Positions 45,098-56,385 of a DNA stretch of 64,000 nucleotides are shown here, one piece after another. Positions within the stretch are counted from its first letter, which is position 1; each line of letters begins with the position of its first letter. The notes beneath the pieces are model-generated. The model ran no database searches. It saw only the letters and a program-made list of their open reading frames with translations, and was not told the DNA's origin. The DNA lies in contig NC_064616.1 in assembly GCF_023898315.1 (NCBI RefSeq), positions 539,701,602 through 539,765,601 of the forward strand, read 5' to 3'. The DNA is from Schistocerca nitens (lineage: Eukaryota; Arthropoda; Insecta; Orthoptera; Acrididae). The position numbers and the translations under genes are program-made.

Positions 45098-46153
45098 ATG
45101 CCGATCACCAGGCAGCAATCGGAGGCAGGAGCAGCCGGAGCGGATGAAGATCCCCTCTTGGCGCTGCAGTCCCAGTTAAATCAATTAATTCTAACTAACG
45201 CGGAGCTTAAGCAACAGCTAGATGATCTTAAAATGGCTTCTCCGCAATCTAATGTTGCTAAGCCAGTGCTAGTTGAAGAACAGCCGAAGCAGGTGATTCC
45301 ACCACTCACTAGTGCAGAATCACCTGTGGCAGTAGTCACCTCTACTTTGGTGCAGAGCTTCCCAGCAGTAGCGTTTATTCCGGCGTTCGCTGGAAAGCCG
45401 CACGAGGATATTCAAACGCTTGTGCAGAATATCCAGGACATCGGAAAGCTTTGCGGTTTGCCAGATGAATTTCTCTTAAACGTGATGAAAATGAAACTCA
45501 CCGGCGAAGCGCGGAACTACGTGCAGTCGGTCGAGAGCTTGAAAAATGCCCCTACCTTCCAGTCCCTTGCAACAGGGTTGATTGAAAGGTATACAGACAA
45601 ACGTGGTACTAGTTACTATCGCGACTTGCTTTCCACCCTTAAGCAAAAAACGGGTGAAGATTTAGAAGCATTCGCGGACAGGATTAGAAGCGTCGCATGT
45701 CACACGTACGCACTAAGTGCCAATTCTGCTCGTAACGAAGTTCTGTTGGAAGAATCAGAATGTCGTGCGATAGACGTGTTTATTCGTGGCATAAACCCTC
45801 AAATAGGGGGTGAAATCAAGGTAGCTTCCCCCCGCACCTTACACGAAGCCGTGCGATTAGCACTTTTAAGAGAGGAGGCGAACCGATTTGTGGCCGTCTC
45901 CGCGCGGCAAAGCGAGCCCCGACGTGTCTTTTCGAACGATACTAGGTGTGGGCGCTGTAATAGACCAGGACATGTGGCAGAGCAATGTCGCGTGCCATAT
46001 TGTCATCAGTGCAGGAACATGGGTCACCAAAGCGTGCATTGTCCAAATAGTAGGCCACAACCGCCTGCAAATTCCAGGCGAAATGCAAACCAATCACAGA
46101 ATTCGGGAAACGGCCGCGGGGCAGGAAGTGCCACCCCTCCCGGCCCCCGTTAA
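45098..46153 (+). CDS. gag: Gag polyprotein with two CCHC zinc knuckles
   Basis: 351 codons from ATG 45,098. Residues about 15-47 form a Leu-rich heptad region (likely coiled coil). Residues 90-260 resemble the retrotransposon gag capsid region (IPAFAGKPHEDIQTLVQNIQ, then a second helical part). Two CCHC knuckles follow: Cys284-Cys287-His292-Cys297 and Cys302-Cys305-His310-Cys315, which bind genomic RNA. The Gly/Asn-rich tail ends at TAA 46,151. Classical gypsy errantivirus gags lack such knuckles, so this is notable. The last codons overlap pol in the -1 frame. The frame is intact. Confidence 0.92.
   Translation: MPITRQQSEAGAAGADEDPLLALQSQLNQLILTNAELKQQLDDLKMASPQSNVAKPVLVEEQPKQVIPPLTSAESPVAVVTSTLVQSFPAVAFIPAFAGKPHEDIQTLVQNIQDIGKLCGLPDEFLLNVMKMKLTGEARNYVQSVESLKNAPTFQSLATGLIERYTDKRGTSYYRDLLSTLKQKTGEDLEAFADRIRSVACHTYALSANSARNEVLLEESECRAIDVFIRGINPQIGGEIKVASPRTLHEAVRLALLREEANRFVAVSARQSEPRRVFSNDTRCGRCNRPGHVAEQCRVPYCHQCRNMGHQSVHCPNSRPQPPANSRRNANQSQNSGNGRGAGSATPPGPR
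46105..46145 (+). promoter_or_regulatory. -1 ribosomal frameshift signal (GGGAAAC plus hairpin)
   Basis: The heptamer GGGAAAC (46,105-46,111) lies in gag phase as G-GGA-AAC, the classical X-XXY-YYZ slippery arrangement. Downstream, 46,118-46,123 pairs with 46,129-46,135 (one bulged A) around a 5-base loop, and 46,112-46,116 pairs perfectly with 46,141-46,145, giving a GC-rich two-tier hairpin about 6 bases after the slip site. After slippage the frame runs directly into the protease. The -1 frame is open across the overlap. Confidence 0.85.
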
Positions 46154-49100
46154 AAATAGTGACCCCCCTAGCTTATAAGGGAATCACGCTGGTGGCAAGC
46201 GTGGTTGTCGATGGTGTTAGAGGCCGCAAACCAATACGCGTGCTAATTGACACAGGCGCACAGATCAGCTTGGCATTTTTATCGAAGAGAGATAAAAGAA
46301 CATTGCAACCGCCGCGGTACCATATCAGTGGTATTGGTCCCGGCATAGTGAAACCTGATGGCAGCTGTTGCGTTGAGTTCATGTTGGACTCTGCAGAATA
46401 TGCTTTTACGATGGAGGTTGTACGAAACAGGCGCACGGATTACGACATCATCCTGGGAAGTGACTTTCTGCATCATTTCCAGGGGGTTATTGACTATAGG
46501 TTAAATACCGTCCAATTCGGCGACAACGTGCACCGTTTTGGACGTGACTGCACGTTGCGGGCGAGCGGAGCTGGGAAAAAAGGATCCGTTTCCCAAGTTT
46601 CGGAGTCTCCCGTAACGATGCTAAAAGCCGATAATCCCGTGGAGATACCAGAAGGCACAGGAAAGATCCTTTGGGTGCCTGTCGGGATACGTGAATCCGA
46701 AGAGGTTCATTTCTTGGTAGATCCACTCTGCCAGAATGAAACTCTTGACCAGATGCAGGTCCACGTAAAACGTAGCCTGTGCAAAGCACAGCAAGTTCAG
46801 AATGAAAATTGCGTACCCGTGTGTTTAGACAATTTTAGTCACAAGCAAGCTTTAATACCGCGTGGTACAGTATTAGCCAGCTTACAGGTTATCACAGAAG
46901 ATGAGTTGCCAATGAGAACCCCTTCTCTGAGAAAGAAAAAGACTGCTGCCGCCTCTCAACACCTTTTGACAATCACGTCACATCTGACAGATAAGTTTAA
47001 AGCTAAGCTTAGTCACCTCCCATTGCATGAACAAAAGCTAATAAATGAAGTGTTGAATGAGTATTCATGGTTGTTTGAAGACAGGAAATATTTACCAGCA
47101 ACAGATCTAATCCAACATGAGATTCCAACCGGAAATGCTAGGCCAATAGCTCAAAAAGGGTACCGAATTCCCTACCATCTTCAGTCAGTGGTAGAGGAAA
47201 CTATACAACAGCAACTAGAAGCAGGAATAATACAACCCTCTTCTAGTGCGTGGTCTAGCCCAATTGTAGTCGTTCCAAAGAAATCTATAGACGGAGAAAA
47301 ATCCTATCGCCTCTGTGTAGACATGCGAGCAGTAAACAAAGTTACTACTCCAGATCATTAACCATTACCCCGGATCGATGAAACACTCGATCGTCTGGGC
47401 AATTGCCGGTACTTCACAACATTAGACATGCGCAGTGGGTATCATCAAATTCCAATTGCTCCTCAAGATCGAGCTAAGACAGCTTTTGTAGTTCCTGGTG
47501 GCTTATATGAATTCTTAAGGATGCTTTTCGGGCTTCGCAACGCGCCAGCAACCTTTCAGCGATTTGCAGATCTGCTATTACGTGGGTTGAAACCTACTGT
47601 GTGCCTTGTGTATCTTGATGATATAATTATATTTTCAAAATCCATTGCAGAACATGCTGAACATCTACGCAGTGTACTGTTGCGCTTGCAAAATGCTAAT
47701 TTAAGCTTAAAATTAGAAAAATGTTCTTTTGCTCAATCACAAGTGCAGTATTTAGGTCATGTCATCAGTTCCAGCGGAGTCAAACCAGATCCACGATTAA
47801 CTGAAGCAGTAGACACTTTTCCTATTCCAACAAATTTAAAGGAATTACAATCCTTCCTTGGCCTTGCAAATTATTACCGCCGCTTTGTTAAAGATTATGC
47901 CACTATTACCAAACCACTTACTAAATTGTTGAAAAAGGATACTCCTTTTGTTTGGACGGATGAATGTTCGACCGCCTTTCAAACAGTGAAAACTATTTTA
48001 ACTAGATCACCTCTACTTGTTTACCCAGACTTCGCTGAACCTTTTATTTTATCTTGTGACGCATCTGATTTTGCTGTAGGATGTGTCCTAAGCCAAGTGC
48101 AAGATGGTGAGGAAAAACCTGTTGGGTATGCCTCTCGTCAACTGAATAAAGCAGAAACTAATTACAGTACTACAGAAAAGGAATTGCTTGCCCTTCTTTT
48201 TGGAATTAATTATTTTAGATGTTACCTTTATGGTCGCAAGTTTACAGTTCTTACCGATCACTCTGCTCTGCAGTGGTTATTGAATCTTAAAGACCCTAGC
48301 AGCAAACTTATGCGCTGGGCCATGAAACTGTCAGAATATGATTTTGAAGTTCGGCACAAGCCTGGTCGGTTGCATCAAAATGCTGATGCGTTAAGTAGAA
48401 AAGTGCGTGTCATTCAGTCAGATGAGGTATCAATTGAAGAGTTAAAAGAAGCACAGCAAGTGGACGTTCAATGTCAAAGATACGCCACCTTGCCAGAATT
48501 TGAAATAATAGACGACCTTTTGTATCGAAAAACTCCCCTTGGAAATCGTTTGGTAATACCGGAATGCTTGCAGCAACGTATAATACGGCAATGCCATGAT
48601 ACAATCCAAGCATGTCACAGCGGAAAACGCGCTACGAACGCTCGAATTGCGACACGTTATTGGTGGCAATACCGACAACGTGACGTGGACAGGTATGTAA
48701 GATCTTGCCTGCCGTGTGCACAACGAGCACAAAATAGGCATCCGAGAGTGCCGTTGCAGACACTTCCTCAGGCATCTTCACCCTTCGAAATTCTTGCTTT
48801 AGATTTCCAAGGTCCTTTTCCACAGTCGCAACAAGGTAACAAATACATTTTGTCTGTTATTGATCACTTTTCACGTTATCTAATTTTAGTTCCCCTCCCC
48901 GACATGACAGCTGAAACTGTGGCGAGAGAGTTTGTAAATCGTGTGATACTACCTTTTGGAAGTCCTGATGCCATTTTAACGGATCAAGGAACCAATTTCA
49001 TGTCTGCTTTATTTGTACAAGTTTGTAAATTGTTAAGAATCAAAAAATGGCGTACAACTCCCTTCCATCCTAAAGCCAACGGTCGCGTTGAACGCGTACA

Positions 49101-49764
49101 TCGTACAATTTGTAAAATGTTATCTTATTATGTTGCAAAAACGCACGCTGATTGGGACAGATATGTACCGTATATTTCTTCTGCATACAACACCCGAATA
49201 CATGAATCCACGGGGTATACCCCTTACGAAGCTGTGTTTGGACGGCCGATGAATTCGCCGTTCGAAATAGACAAACTACCTCAAGGTGTAGAAATAAAGG
49301 AAGTAAAAGGTTTAGCCCGCCGGCTAAAAGCGATCTGGTATAAGGTAAAGAGGAATAATATCAAAGCTACTAATAAACAGTTGCACAGGCAGAACAAAAA
49401 TGCTGTTTTACCGACTTATCAGACAGGTGATTTGGTGTTACTACGAAACCCGGCAATCAAAAAGGGACGAACTAAAAAGTTCTCTCCCCGCTTTGAAGGC
49501 CCGTATCGGATTGTACGGTTGACCTCACCAGTCAATGCAGAACTGCAATTAACCGATCGTACGGTGATAGTGCACTTTGACCGCCTGCAACCTTACCACG
49601 GTAGGGCTGTGTCACCACAACAGGTCGCAGCCCCCGATCCGCCTGTGTCACCTCCACCTCAAGTGGAACAAAGACGAAAGAAAAAACGGAGGAGATTACC
49701 TCCACAGGGTTGTAGATACCCTTTGCGGAATCGACACCCTTATGGGTTGAGGTCGCGTGATTAA
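46112..49764 (+). pseudogene. pol: Pol polyprotein (PR, RT, RNase H, IN) with one nonsense codon
   Basis: Frame -1 to gag. The aspartic protease has LIDTGAQIS near codon 31 after 46,159 and an IILGSDF flap-end motif. RT starts around the GYRIPYHLQ region. A TAA at 47,359-47,361, right after TTPDH, closes the frame within RT; the same frame reopens at once and runs to 49,764. In the second part (counted from 47,428): RT YLDD at 62-65; RNase H LSCDASD about 208-214 and TDHSALQWL about 277-285; integrase zinc site His390/His397/Cys427/Cys430; catalytic Asp459, Asp519, Glu555; GPY/F motif at 691. No other break was seen. It is defective only by the stop as far as I can read. Confidence 0.93.
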
Positions 49765-52700
49765 TCACGCCTAATTAGAGTTTTATGTTATGTTTTATTG
49801 CAGCTTAGTTTAAGTCATTTTCTCCAGGGACTTGGAAGCAAGACGTGCCTGACCACCACGGAGTTCCCAGCCATTTTCAATTGTCAATTTCCAGTCATGT
49901 CACGTATTTTTTAGCTCATTTTTATATATATGATTATGTTTTATGTTTTGCAAGCAATGCCACGCATTAGACGTCACGCAACTGACTTGCCTCAAATGCA
50001 ACAATTACACTTGGTGTTGGCAGAACCGCGGCTGCTAACTCCGAATAATGTTCTTCAATGTCCTCTATTGCCATCTATTTGGCAAACCAGTACATGTGGA
50101 GTATTTTTACTCCGAGCTTTTCTTAATACTTGTTACGTTGACGTCTAGTGTATTGTACTATATGTCGTAGTTCTGTAATTGCTGCAGCTAATCGTAAGTA
50201 ATCGGAACAGAAAAAGCCAGGGCTTGAAATGCATACGCCTCGTACGCTTTGTTTACGGGACCAGCTGTTGGCGGGGCAACACATCAGCTGTCGCCTCCCC
50301 TCCTCTCTTGAGCGCTGTCCCTTCTCCTCGCCAAGAACTGGCCAGCGGCCATCATTCTTTCTTAGCCAGTAACAGCGCTCCGCGCGATGACGTATCTTAT
50401 CACCACGTGCGCTGCCACCTCCAGCGTCTCAACACGCGGCGCGTCCTAGTAGTTACAAAAACAAACCGCAAATTACTGCCCTATCCTCCGTGTATGACAG
50501 ACTGCAATGCATTTACCATCATTTTATATAACTAATAGCCTTTTTTTAAAAAAAACTCTTATTCTAGATAATTAGCAATTTCTAATTCATCGTTATTTCT
50601 GGTACACGCTAAGCGCGTGATATTTGTCGCTGCAGTAGCGGCCGGTCTCTCGCGGCTACACGCCGTCTCACATAACCGCTGACGTGCCGGTGCCTACTCC
50701 GCACCTACGCGTGCGCTTCGCGCTCGCTAACAGCTCCAAGCTGGTTTCTTTCATGCAGCCGGAAGACACGGCAAACAAAATTCATTCAAACATCCCAATA
50801 AATCTTAACATAAACATTAAGTAGATGTGATTCATTGTTTAAATTATTTTCCTTGTTTTGTTTCACATTAGCTGGATAAATCACACGAAGTTCTTAACGA
50901 TTTACATTATTCTGCATACCTTAGTCTGCCAATCCTATAAGTGAAATTTCACTAGTGCTTTGATTCATTGTGTAAGCTACAAACTACAGCCCTAACCCTC
51001 TTACACATCGAACTATGAGGACATTTAACGTTATCTGCCTTGGACAAGGCCAAATATGGGCAAACCAATGCAATGCCATGGGTTTTTCACGCTACTGACG
51101 AGGCACAAACGACCAATCGTCCGGGCTGCCGTATATCGGTGGACGATATTTCCTTGGTTGCTACGCAGTTATTTTTGCCCTCCCCATTTATTTACTCTAC
51201 CGCCGTGGTCATTGTTCTATCCTGTTTTCCTTCTTCTGTCGATGAGGAGGCCCCTACAACATGTTAGGTATCCTCTTCCGACAGTACCGGTCTTTTAATC
51301 TTACCACCCATTTACACCGAGATATTACTCTCCCTTGTTGCAGTCTTTCCCCAAAATATCGGCCGATGATCCATTGTGAGATACGTACTTTGCGTCTAAT
51401 TAGCCGGTGATGTAAGCGCTACGGGAACTGTGCCTAGTTGTCCTTTCAGTTCAATTTGTTATCGTCAGTTTTAAAACTAACACACACGCAGCCTAGCAGC
51501 CAGCCCCAGGTGGCCAGTGTTACATGTTAACGTTGAGCGTTCCGACTACTTACAGCGTTATTATTATACATCATTGTGTTTTTATTTTCCTGTCAGTATA
51601 TGTCATTGTGATTAATTATGTCATTATGCTAGCGCTAGTGATTTATAGTTCATGATTTTCATTTTATGTAGTGTTATGTACTGCGCGCACAAAAAGTGAC
51701 GCTATTTATGCATGTATGCTATTCTAGCTTCAGAGCTATTTTTATTGCTTGAACAGTCGACATTTTCCTAGTACAGCAGCTAATAACGCCGCTGATACTT
51801 TTATTACATGTATCGCAGGAAACCCATGTGCCTACACTAATTCTTATTAAGTCAGACGGACGCCCTTAGGCCCGCTGAACCACGGTATCGCAGATAGCTC
51901 CAATGCACTGCCTACCCCTCAATTATTAGACAGGTTGCCTTAGCACTGTCCGCAGGTTGCCCCATTGCCCTGCAAATTATATAATCATCAATCCAAGTCT
52001 GCAGATTGCACTAATGCACTGCTGAACTTAATAGTCGAGTCACTCGCAGGTAGCTCATACGCACCGCGAACTTGTACTTACACGTCACCGAATCCTAGGC
52101 TCCTCGGTTGACCACAAAACAATTCATACATCAATCACCGTGAGACAATTTGCGCTCACACTACGCCTTTGGCACTCAACCACAAATGAACTGAGCCCCA
52201 GACGCTCTTTTATTACATTTTATACAACGCCACTTTCCTCTAGATGGCAATTCCATTGCAAAATCATCGGATTCTGCCAAAGATTCAGATACCGTTCCCC
52301 AGATGGCAGCCTTTTCCGTTGCTGAACGGATTAGTTGCTTTTCACCATCTGACAGTGCAAACTGCACTTTCAAGAACAATGTTGTTATATACACACACTG
52401 TCGGATTCTACTGACGTAGTCCCTTATACACTTCGTCAACCGACTAAAAAACAACATCCCCTGACGGATTTCGTATCCGATTCGGAAGTTTATGTTCGGG
52501 AAATATTCCCTTTATTTTATTTCTTTTCAATTATTACTACTTCAATGTCATGTTTTATTGTTATCGATTTATAGTTATGATTAATGTTAGTACACCTTAT
52601 GGTTATACGTTATTTTTGTGCCATATTCGGTATTCCCTTTTAGTTTTCATTGTTTCTGGACTGGAAGTATCTCTGATAGCACCTATTGGCCTTCAGTTCG

Positions 52701-52883
52701 TATCCGCCATCAGCTACCATTAGTCACACATTTACACAACACTTCATACGCCCAGTAACAACTTACAACACACTCACACTGTTCATATCCACACTTCCTT
52801 GGTGTAACTTGTTGATGTTACCAGACCTCTATTGTCATATACTAAGTACATGAACAAGGCTTTTTTGGTTTATGCCCTCCGCT

Positions 52884-52900
52884 CTTCGGAAGGGGAAAGG
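52884..52900 (+). promoter_or_regulatory. Second (internal) polypurine tract
   Basis: CTTCGGAAGGGGAAAGG is identical over 17 bases to the polypurine tract before the 3' LTR (56,386-56,402). In some retroviruses an internal copy primes a second plus-strand start; here that role is inference. An ancestral LTR boundary is the alternative. Confidence 0.75.
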
Positions 52901-53916
52901 GAAGTACGTACATATGTACGTCATGTTCAGTAGCAGTTTCTTTTAATCAACAACGTAGTCAATTTACCTGTTGAACACTTAAGTTGTTCTGTTAAAATGG
53001 AATCAAACGTCTTTGTGACATCAGCTATTCGTTTATTATTGCTTTGCAATAAACTGTTACTTTTAAGTTGCACTTACAATGTCTTAGTCTCGGACGCAGA
53101 GCCACTAGCGCTCTCAGACGCTGTTATCTGAGCCCAGCACTCTGCCGGCTCAGCGCTGATAAAGCTGCGCTGCGCCGCCTCCAATGCTTCACGCCCAGCC
53201 TCTGTATTCACGAGCAACAGACTCGCTCTCGCTAACATTCATTTCCGACGTCAGTACAGTTAATCTCTCTATTGACCACATCTGTAAGTAAAGATCCTAT
53301 GATTATTGAGTTAACTTGAGTTGTCCTACCCTCATTCGGGTTTTCTACAGCTGAAAAACCACTCAATATTATTTCTGAAATTTATGAAGTACTTCACCTG
53401 TCTCGCCGTGTCGAGCCTTAGCGTGGTGGGTGCCCCTGCGTAGTGGCCAATGCGTGGGAGGTGCCTAGGCTGTGCAGGTTTACACCGCGATCACAGGATT
53501 CCTTCTCATTTTATTCATTAAAAAAAAAACTTTCTTCGTACAAAATCTCAAATTAATTAACGACACTTGGCCTTCGTCCCATAGCAGGTTGAAAAATTTT
53601 TCCAGCGAGTTACGCTTAGTCTGCGCTGCGTAGTACTGCCTCCGCGTTCAGCGTCTTTTTTGCTGACGCGTGATTGATCAGCGGATACTCAGTGTTGAAT
53701 TACACCATTGTCTTGCCGCCTTGCTACCCCAGCGGCTGCCAAACTGTTGGTTGCCTGCCGTGATTCTACTTCGTGGCCTTCTTCATCAGTAAGCGTGACT
53801 GAACGGGTCCATCGTCGCTACTTGCCAGGTAATTATTGCTACAACGTTGTACCCCCTCCGTCATCTCTGAATTACTCATCAAGTAAGCCAGGAAATTTTT
53901 ACTTCTAGGGTCACTA

Positions 53917-53932
53917 TTACTTTCTCTCGCAG
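53917..53932 (+). promoter_or_regulatory. Predicted env splice acceptor
   Basis: A pyrimidine-rich ATTACTTTCTCTCGCAG ends at AG 53,931-53,932, 44 bases before the env ATG. Paired with the donor at 45,048 it would yield a subgenomic env mRNA, as in errantiviruses. A weaker acceptor TTTTTACTTCTAG ends at 53,908. Confidence 0.65.
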
Positions 53933-53976
53933 TCGACCGTTATCAACATTGGAAGCTGAAAGCAACCTCCGTTCAA

Positions 53977-55761
53977 ATGGCTGTCAATTTATCATCCGCA
54001 ATGGGCAGCATGTTAATCTCAATGGTTGTCGTCGTCGCCGTTAAGGCGCCTCCATTTCACGTCTACCCTTCCACATCTGGCGTGCTCTTTGGACGTCGTC
54101 ACAATCTGGTGCATACTCCACATTATGCTATTGTGTTAGCTGATGTCAACTTAACATTGTTAGAAGAGGAAGACCGTGCTTTATATGATACAGCTCAGCA
54201 ATTGTCAAAATATGAAACCTTCTTGACGCAGACGAAGGAACATGAGTTTCTCCGATCTTTGTGGGAAGTGACTAGAATTATTTCAACCATTCGAAGTCAA
54301 TTGAACAGTATTAAGGATGCAGTACCACTGCCTCGTTTCAAACGAGCCTGGTTGCCCGTTGGAGGTACATTATTAAAATCTGTCTTTGGGACTCCTGACG
54401 AAACAGACGCAAAACGCTGGGATTTGGACACACAGCAAGCGCTTTCGGAAACACAAGTTAATCACGAAGTGTTGGTACATCAACAGGTGCGCCTGACACA
54501 TCTTGAGAATAACCTGTTAGCCACAACTAGACAAATACAAGTTGTAGCCGACAGATTAACACGACACTATGGTGCACTTGAACAATCCTTTAACCAAGAG
54601 TGGACTCATCTTCGCTCGGGATTACGTAATCTAACTATCACATTGGACATTATGAAGACCACGCAGATTCTTTTATTTAATATACACACAGCACAGTTAC
54701 ACGTGCACATGTTACACTCGGCCATTGAACTTGGACTCCAAGGAAAGCTCAGTCCACATCTGTTACCCTCAGAGCCCTTCTTGCACATCCTACACAATGT
54801 GTCGTCGCAAATTTTGGCCCCTAAACAAATGCTTTATGCCGTGCGGGAAAGCAACCTCCCCTTTTACTATGCTGCGTTGGAGGTCCGACTTACCCGTAAT
54901 ACTGACGGTATTCGGATGCGAATGAGGTTGCCAATCACGTGCGCAAATTGCGAATACGAGTGCTATCAAATATACACTTTTCCAGTCTCTTGGGCTACCC
55001 TTCATCACCATGTTGTTTGGCAGACTCGAGAATTTTTAATAGTTAGTCGGGATCGACAAACTCACGCCACTCTCTCTCGCGCTGAACTATCCAGTTGCTT
55101 CCATACAACACATTACTTATGCTCCACGCTAATTTTACACACTAACACTACTGAGTGCGAGATGTCACTGTTTTTAGCTGAAACTACTACACCTCCATGT
55201 CCTCGTGTTCTAGTCTCACTTCGTCAACCAATAATTCAGCCTGTTGGCAACAGTTTTCTGTTCGCTGTTCCACAGACTGTCACCGCCACCCTGGTGTGCC
55301 ACCGTTCAATGTCAGAGACTGAATCGTACCGGATAACACTGAATAATAGTGGCCTAGTGTATAATAGTTCAAGATGTGACGTATACGCTGCTTCTATGAG
55401 GATATCAGCTCAATTGCACTCTACCTTTCATGTCACCATTCCCACATTCACCTTATACCTTCCTGAACTCTCTTTTGAACTCCATCACCATGAGAAGCTA
55501 AAGAATTTACCGGACAATCATCTCCTTACCCAGGAACACAACCAAGTTGCTCTTGACCGAGTGGCCTCACATATTGCTGATTGGCACCAAACCAAGCGAT
55601 TAACCACCGTTGTATTACCCAGCGCTGGTTCGGTAATAATCATTGTAATGATTCTGATTATAGTATCCTGGATACTCTGTAAAAGAGGGTTTTGCAAATG
55701 TTTCACTTCCTTCCGAGAAATAGTACCACCCCCACAACCTGAAGGTGAATATCACACCTGA
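53977..55761 (+). CDS. env: Envelope fusion glycoprotein, baculovirus F / errantivirus Env type
   Basis: 594 codons, uninterrupted. A hydrophobic start (residues 1-24) fits a signal peptide. A furin-type site RFKR lies at 120-123, followed directly by a Gly-rich hydrophobic segment with the FGT motif (residues 124-139), the fusion-peptide region typical of baculovirus F and insect errantivirus Env. A Leu/Gln-rich helical region (about 150-230) looks like a heptad repeat. About six N-glycosylation sequons (for example NLT near 58, NVS, NTT, NSS) and a Cys-rich ectodomain follow. One membrane helix spans about 547-568, then a short cytoplasmic tail. It is predicted to mediate membrane fusion of particles. 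I compared motifs by eye only. Confidence 0.88.
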   Translation: MAVNLSSAMGSMLISMVVVVAVKAPPFHVYPSTSGVLFGRRHNLVHTPHYAIVLADVNLTLLEEEDRALYDTAQQLSKYETFLTQTKEHEFLRSLWEVTRIISTIRSQLNSIKDAVPLPRFKRAWLPVGGTLLKSVFGTPDETDAKRWDLDTQQALSETQVNHEVLVHQQVRLTHLENNLLATTRQIQVVADRLTRHYGALEQSFNQEWTHLRSGLRNLTITLDIMKTTQILLFNIHTAQLHVHMLHSAIELGLQGKLSPHLLPSEPFLHILHNVSSQILAPKQMLYAVRESNLPFYYAALEVRLTRNTDGIRMRMRLPITCANCEYECYQIYTFPVSWATLHHHVVWQTREFLIVSRDRQTHATLSRAELSSCFHTTHYLCSTLILHTNTTECEMSLFLAETTTPPCPRVLVSLRQPIIQPVGNSFLFAVPQTVTATLVCHRSMSETESYRITLNNSGLVYNSSRCDVYAASMRISAQLHSTFHVTIPTFTLYLPELSFELHHHEKLKNLPDNHLLTQEHNQVALDRVASHIADWHQTKRLTTVVLPSAGSVIIIVMILIIVSWILCKRGFCKCFTSFREIVPPPQPEGEYHT

Positions 55762-55799
55762 AACTACCTGCCAACCTTGGTGCATGCGATCAGGCATGA

Positions 55800-55817
55800 C
55801 CCCCCCCCCCCCCCCCC
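55800..55817 (+). repeat. Poly-C run (18 C) after env
   Basis: Homopolymer in the 3' untranslated part of the element, between the env stop and the polypurine tract. It could be structural in the RNA or an expansion; its length is prone to assembly error. Confidence 0.8.
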
Positions 55818-56385
55818 TTAGAATTAAGTTGTAGTCTAGGTGTCAGGTCAATGAACTAATTTTGTAATGGATTTGTAATTCTATGTAAAGTCTATGGAAT
55901 CACAATTTAACTGTCGAGTCTTAACCCTCATGTAAGTCATTTTGTTTTCTCTTTAAATTTTTGTCATTTTGTAATGTTCTCATTCACCCACTTGGGCAAT
56001 TACCATTGTAATCCTAGATTTAAGAATTCAAAGTAATATTACGGGGAAAAACCCCCTTGTGACTGTTAGGCCTGGGAGCATTCTCTCACCCCCACGAGGG
56101 TGGAGTGTTTCAGTGTGCTGTGCTCCGGTGCCCCTCATCATCGCCTGGGTACCCACCACCACTGATACCGCCGACACACACTCACAGCATGGCGCCGCTC
56201 CACTGTCGTCGCACCAACTTCACAAGTTTGTTATTCAAGAGCCTTCCTTCAGGTCCTTCAGGCCACTTTGTAACTTTTGCACATATTGATATCACTATGT
56301 TATGGGACCCTTCATAATGATCATATATTTTTTAAATGGAATAATCAATTAGAATAAGCTCATTCATTTTCATCCAGAGAGCCTT

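Larger units (their letters stand above)
49765..53976 (+). other. Unassigned 4.2-kb pol-env interval
   Basis: No ORF longer than 118 codons and no recognisable protein family. It contains degenerate tandem units at about 51,885-52,080, a second polypurine tract at 52,884-52,900, a 16-bp palindrome at 52,906-52,921, AATAAA at 53,047-53,052, a GTAAGT donor-like site at 53,284-53,289 and acceptor-like pyrimidine-AG sites at 53,350 and 53,932. Most gypsy-type env genes begin near the end of pol, so the length is unusual. It may be intronic, regulatory, or a remnant of captured sequence. Confidence 0.7.

Noticed and set aside
47359..47361. Programmed readthrough stop inside RT
   Set aside because: It falls inside the conserved RT core rather than at a domain border, and a frameshift signal already serves gag-pol. 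A point mutation is simpler.
52901..53976. A complete internal LTR after the second polypurine tract
   Set aside because: No similarity to the 518-bp LTR was seen beyond the tract itself, and AATAAA lies about 146 bases in, versus about 441 in the real LTR.
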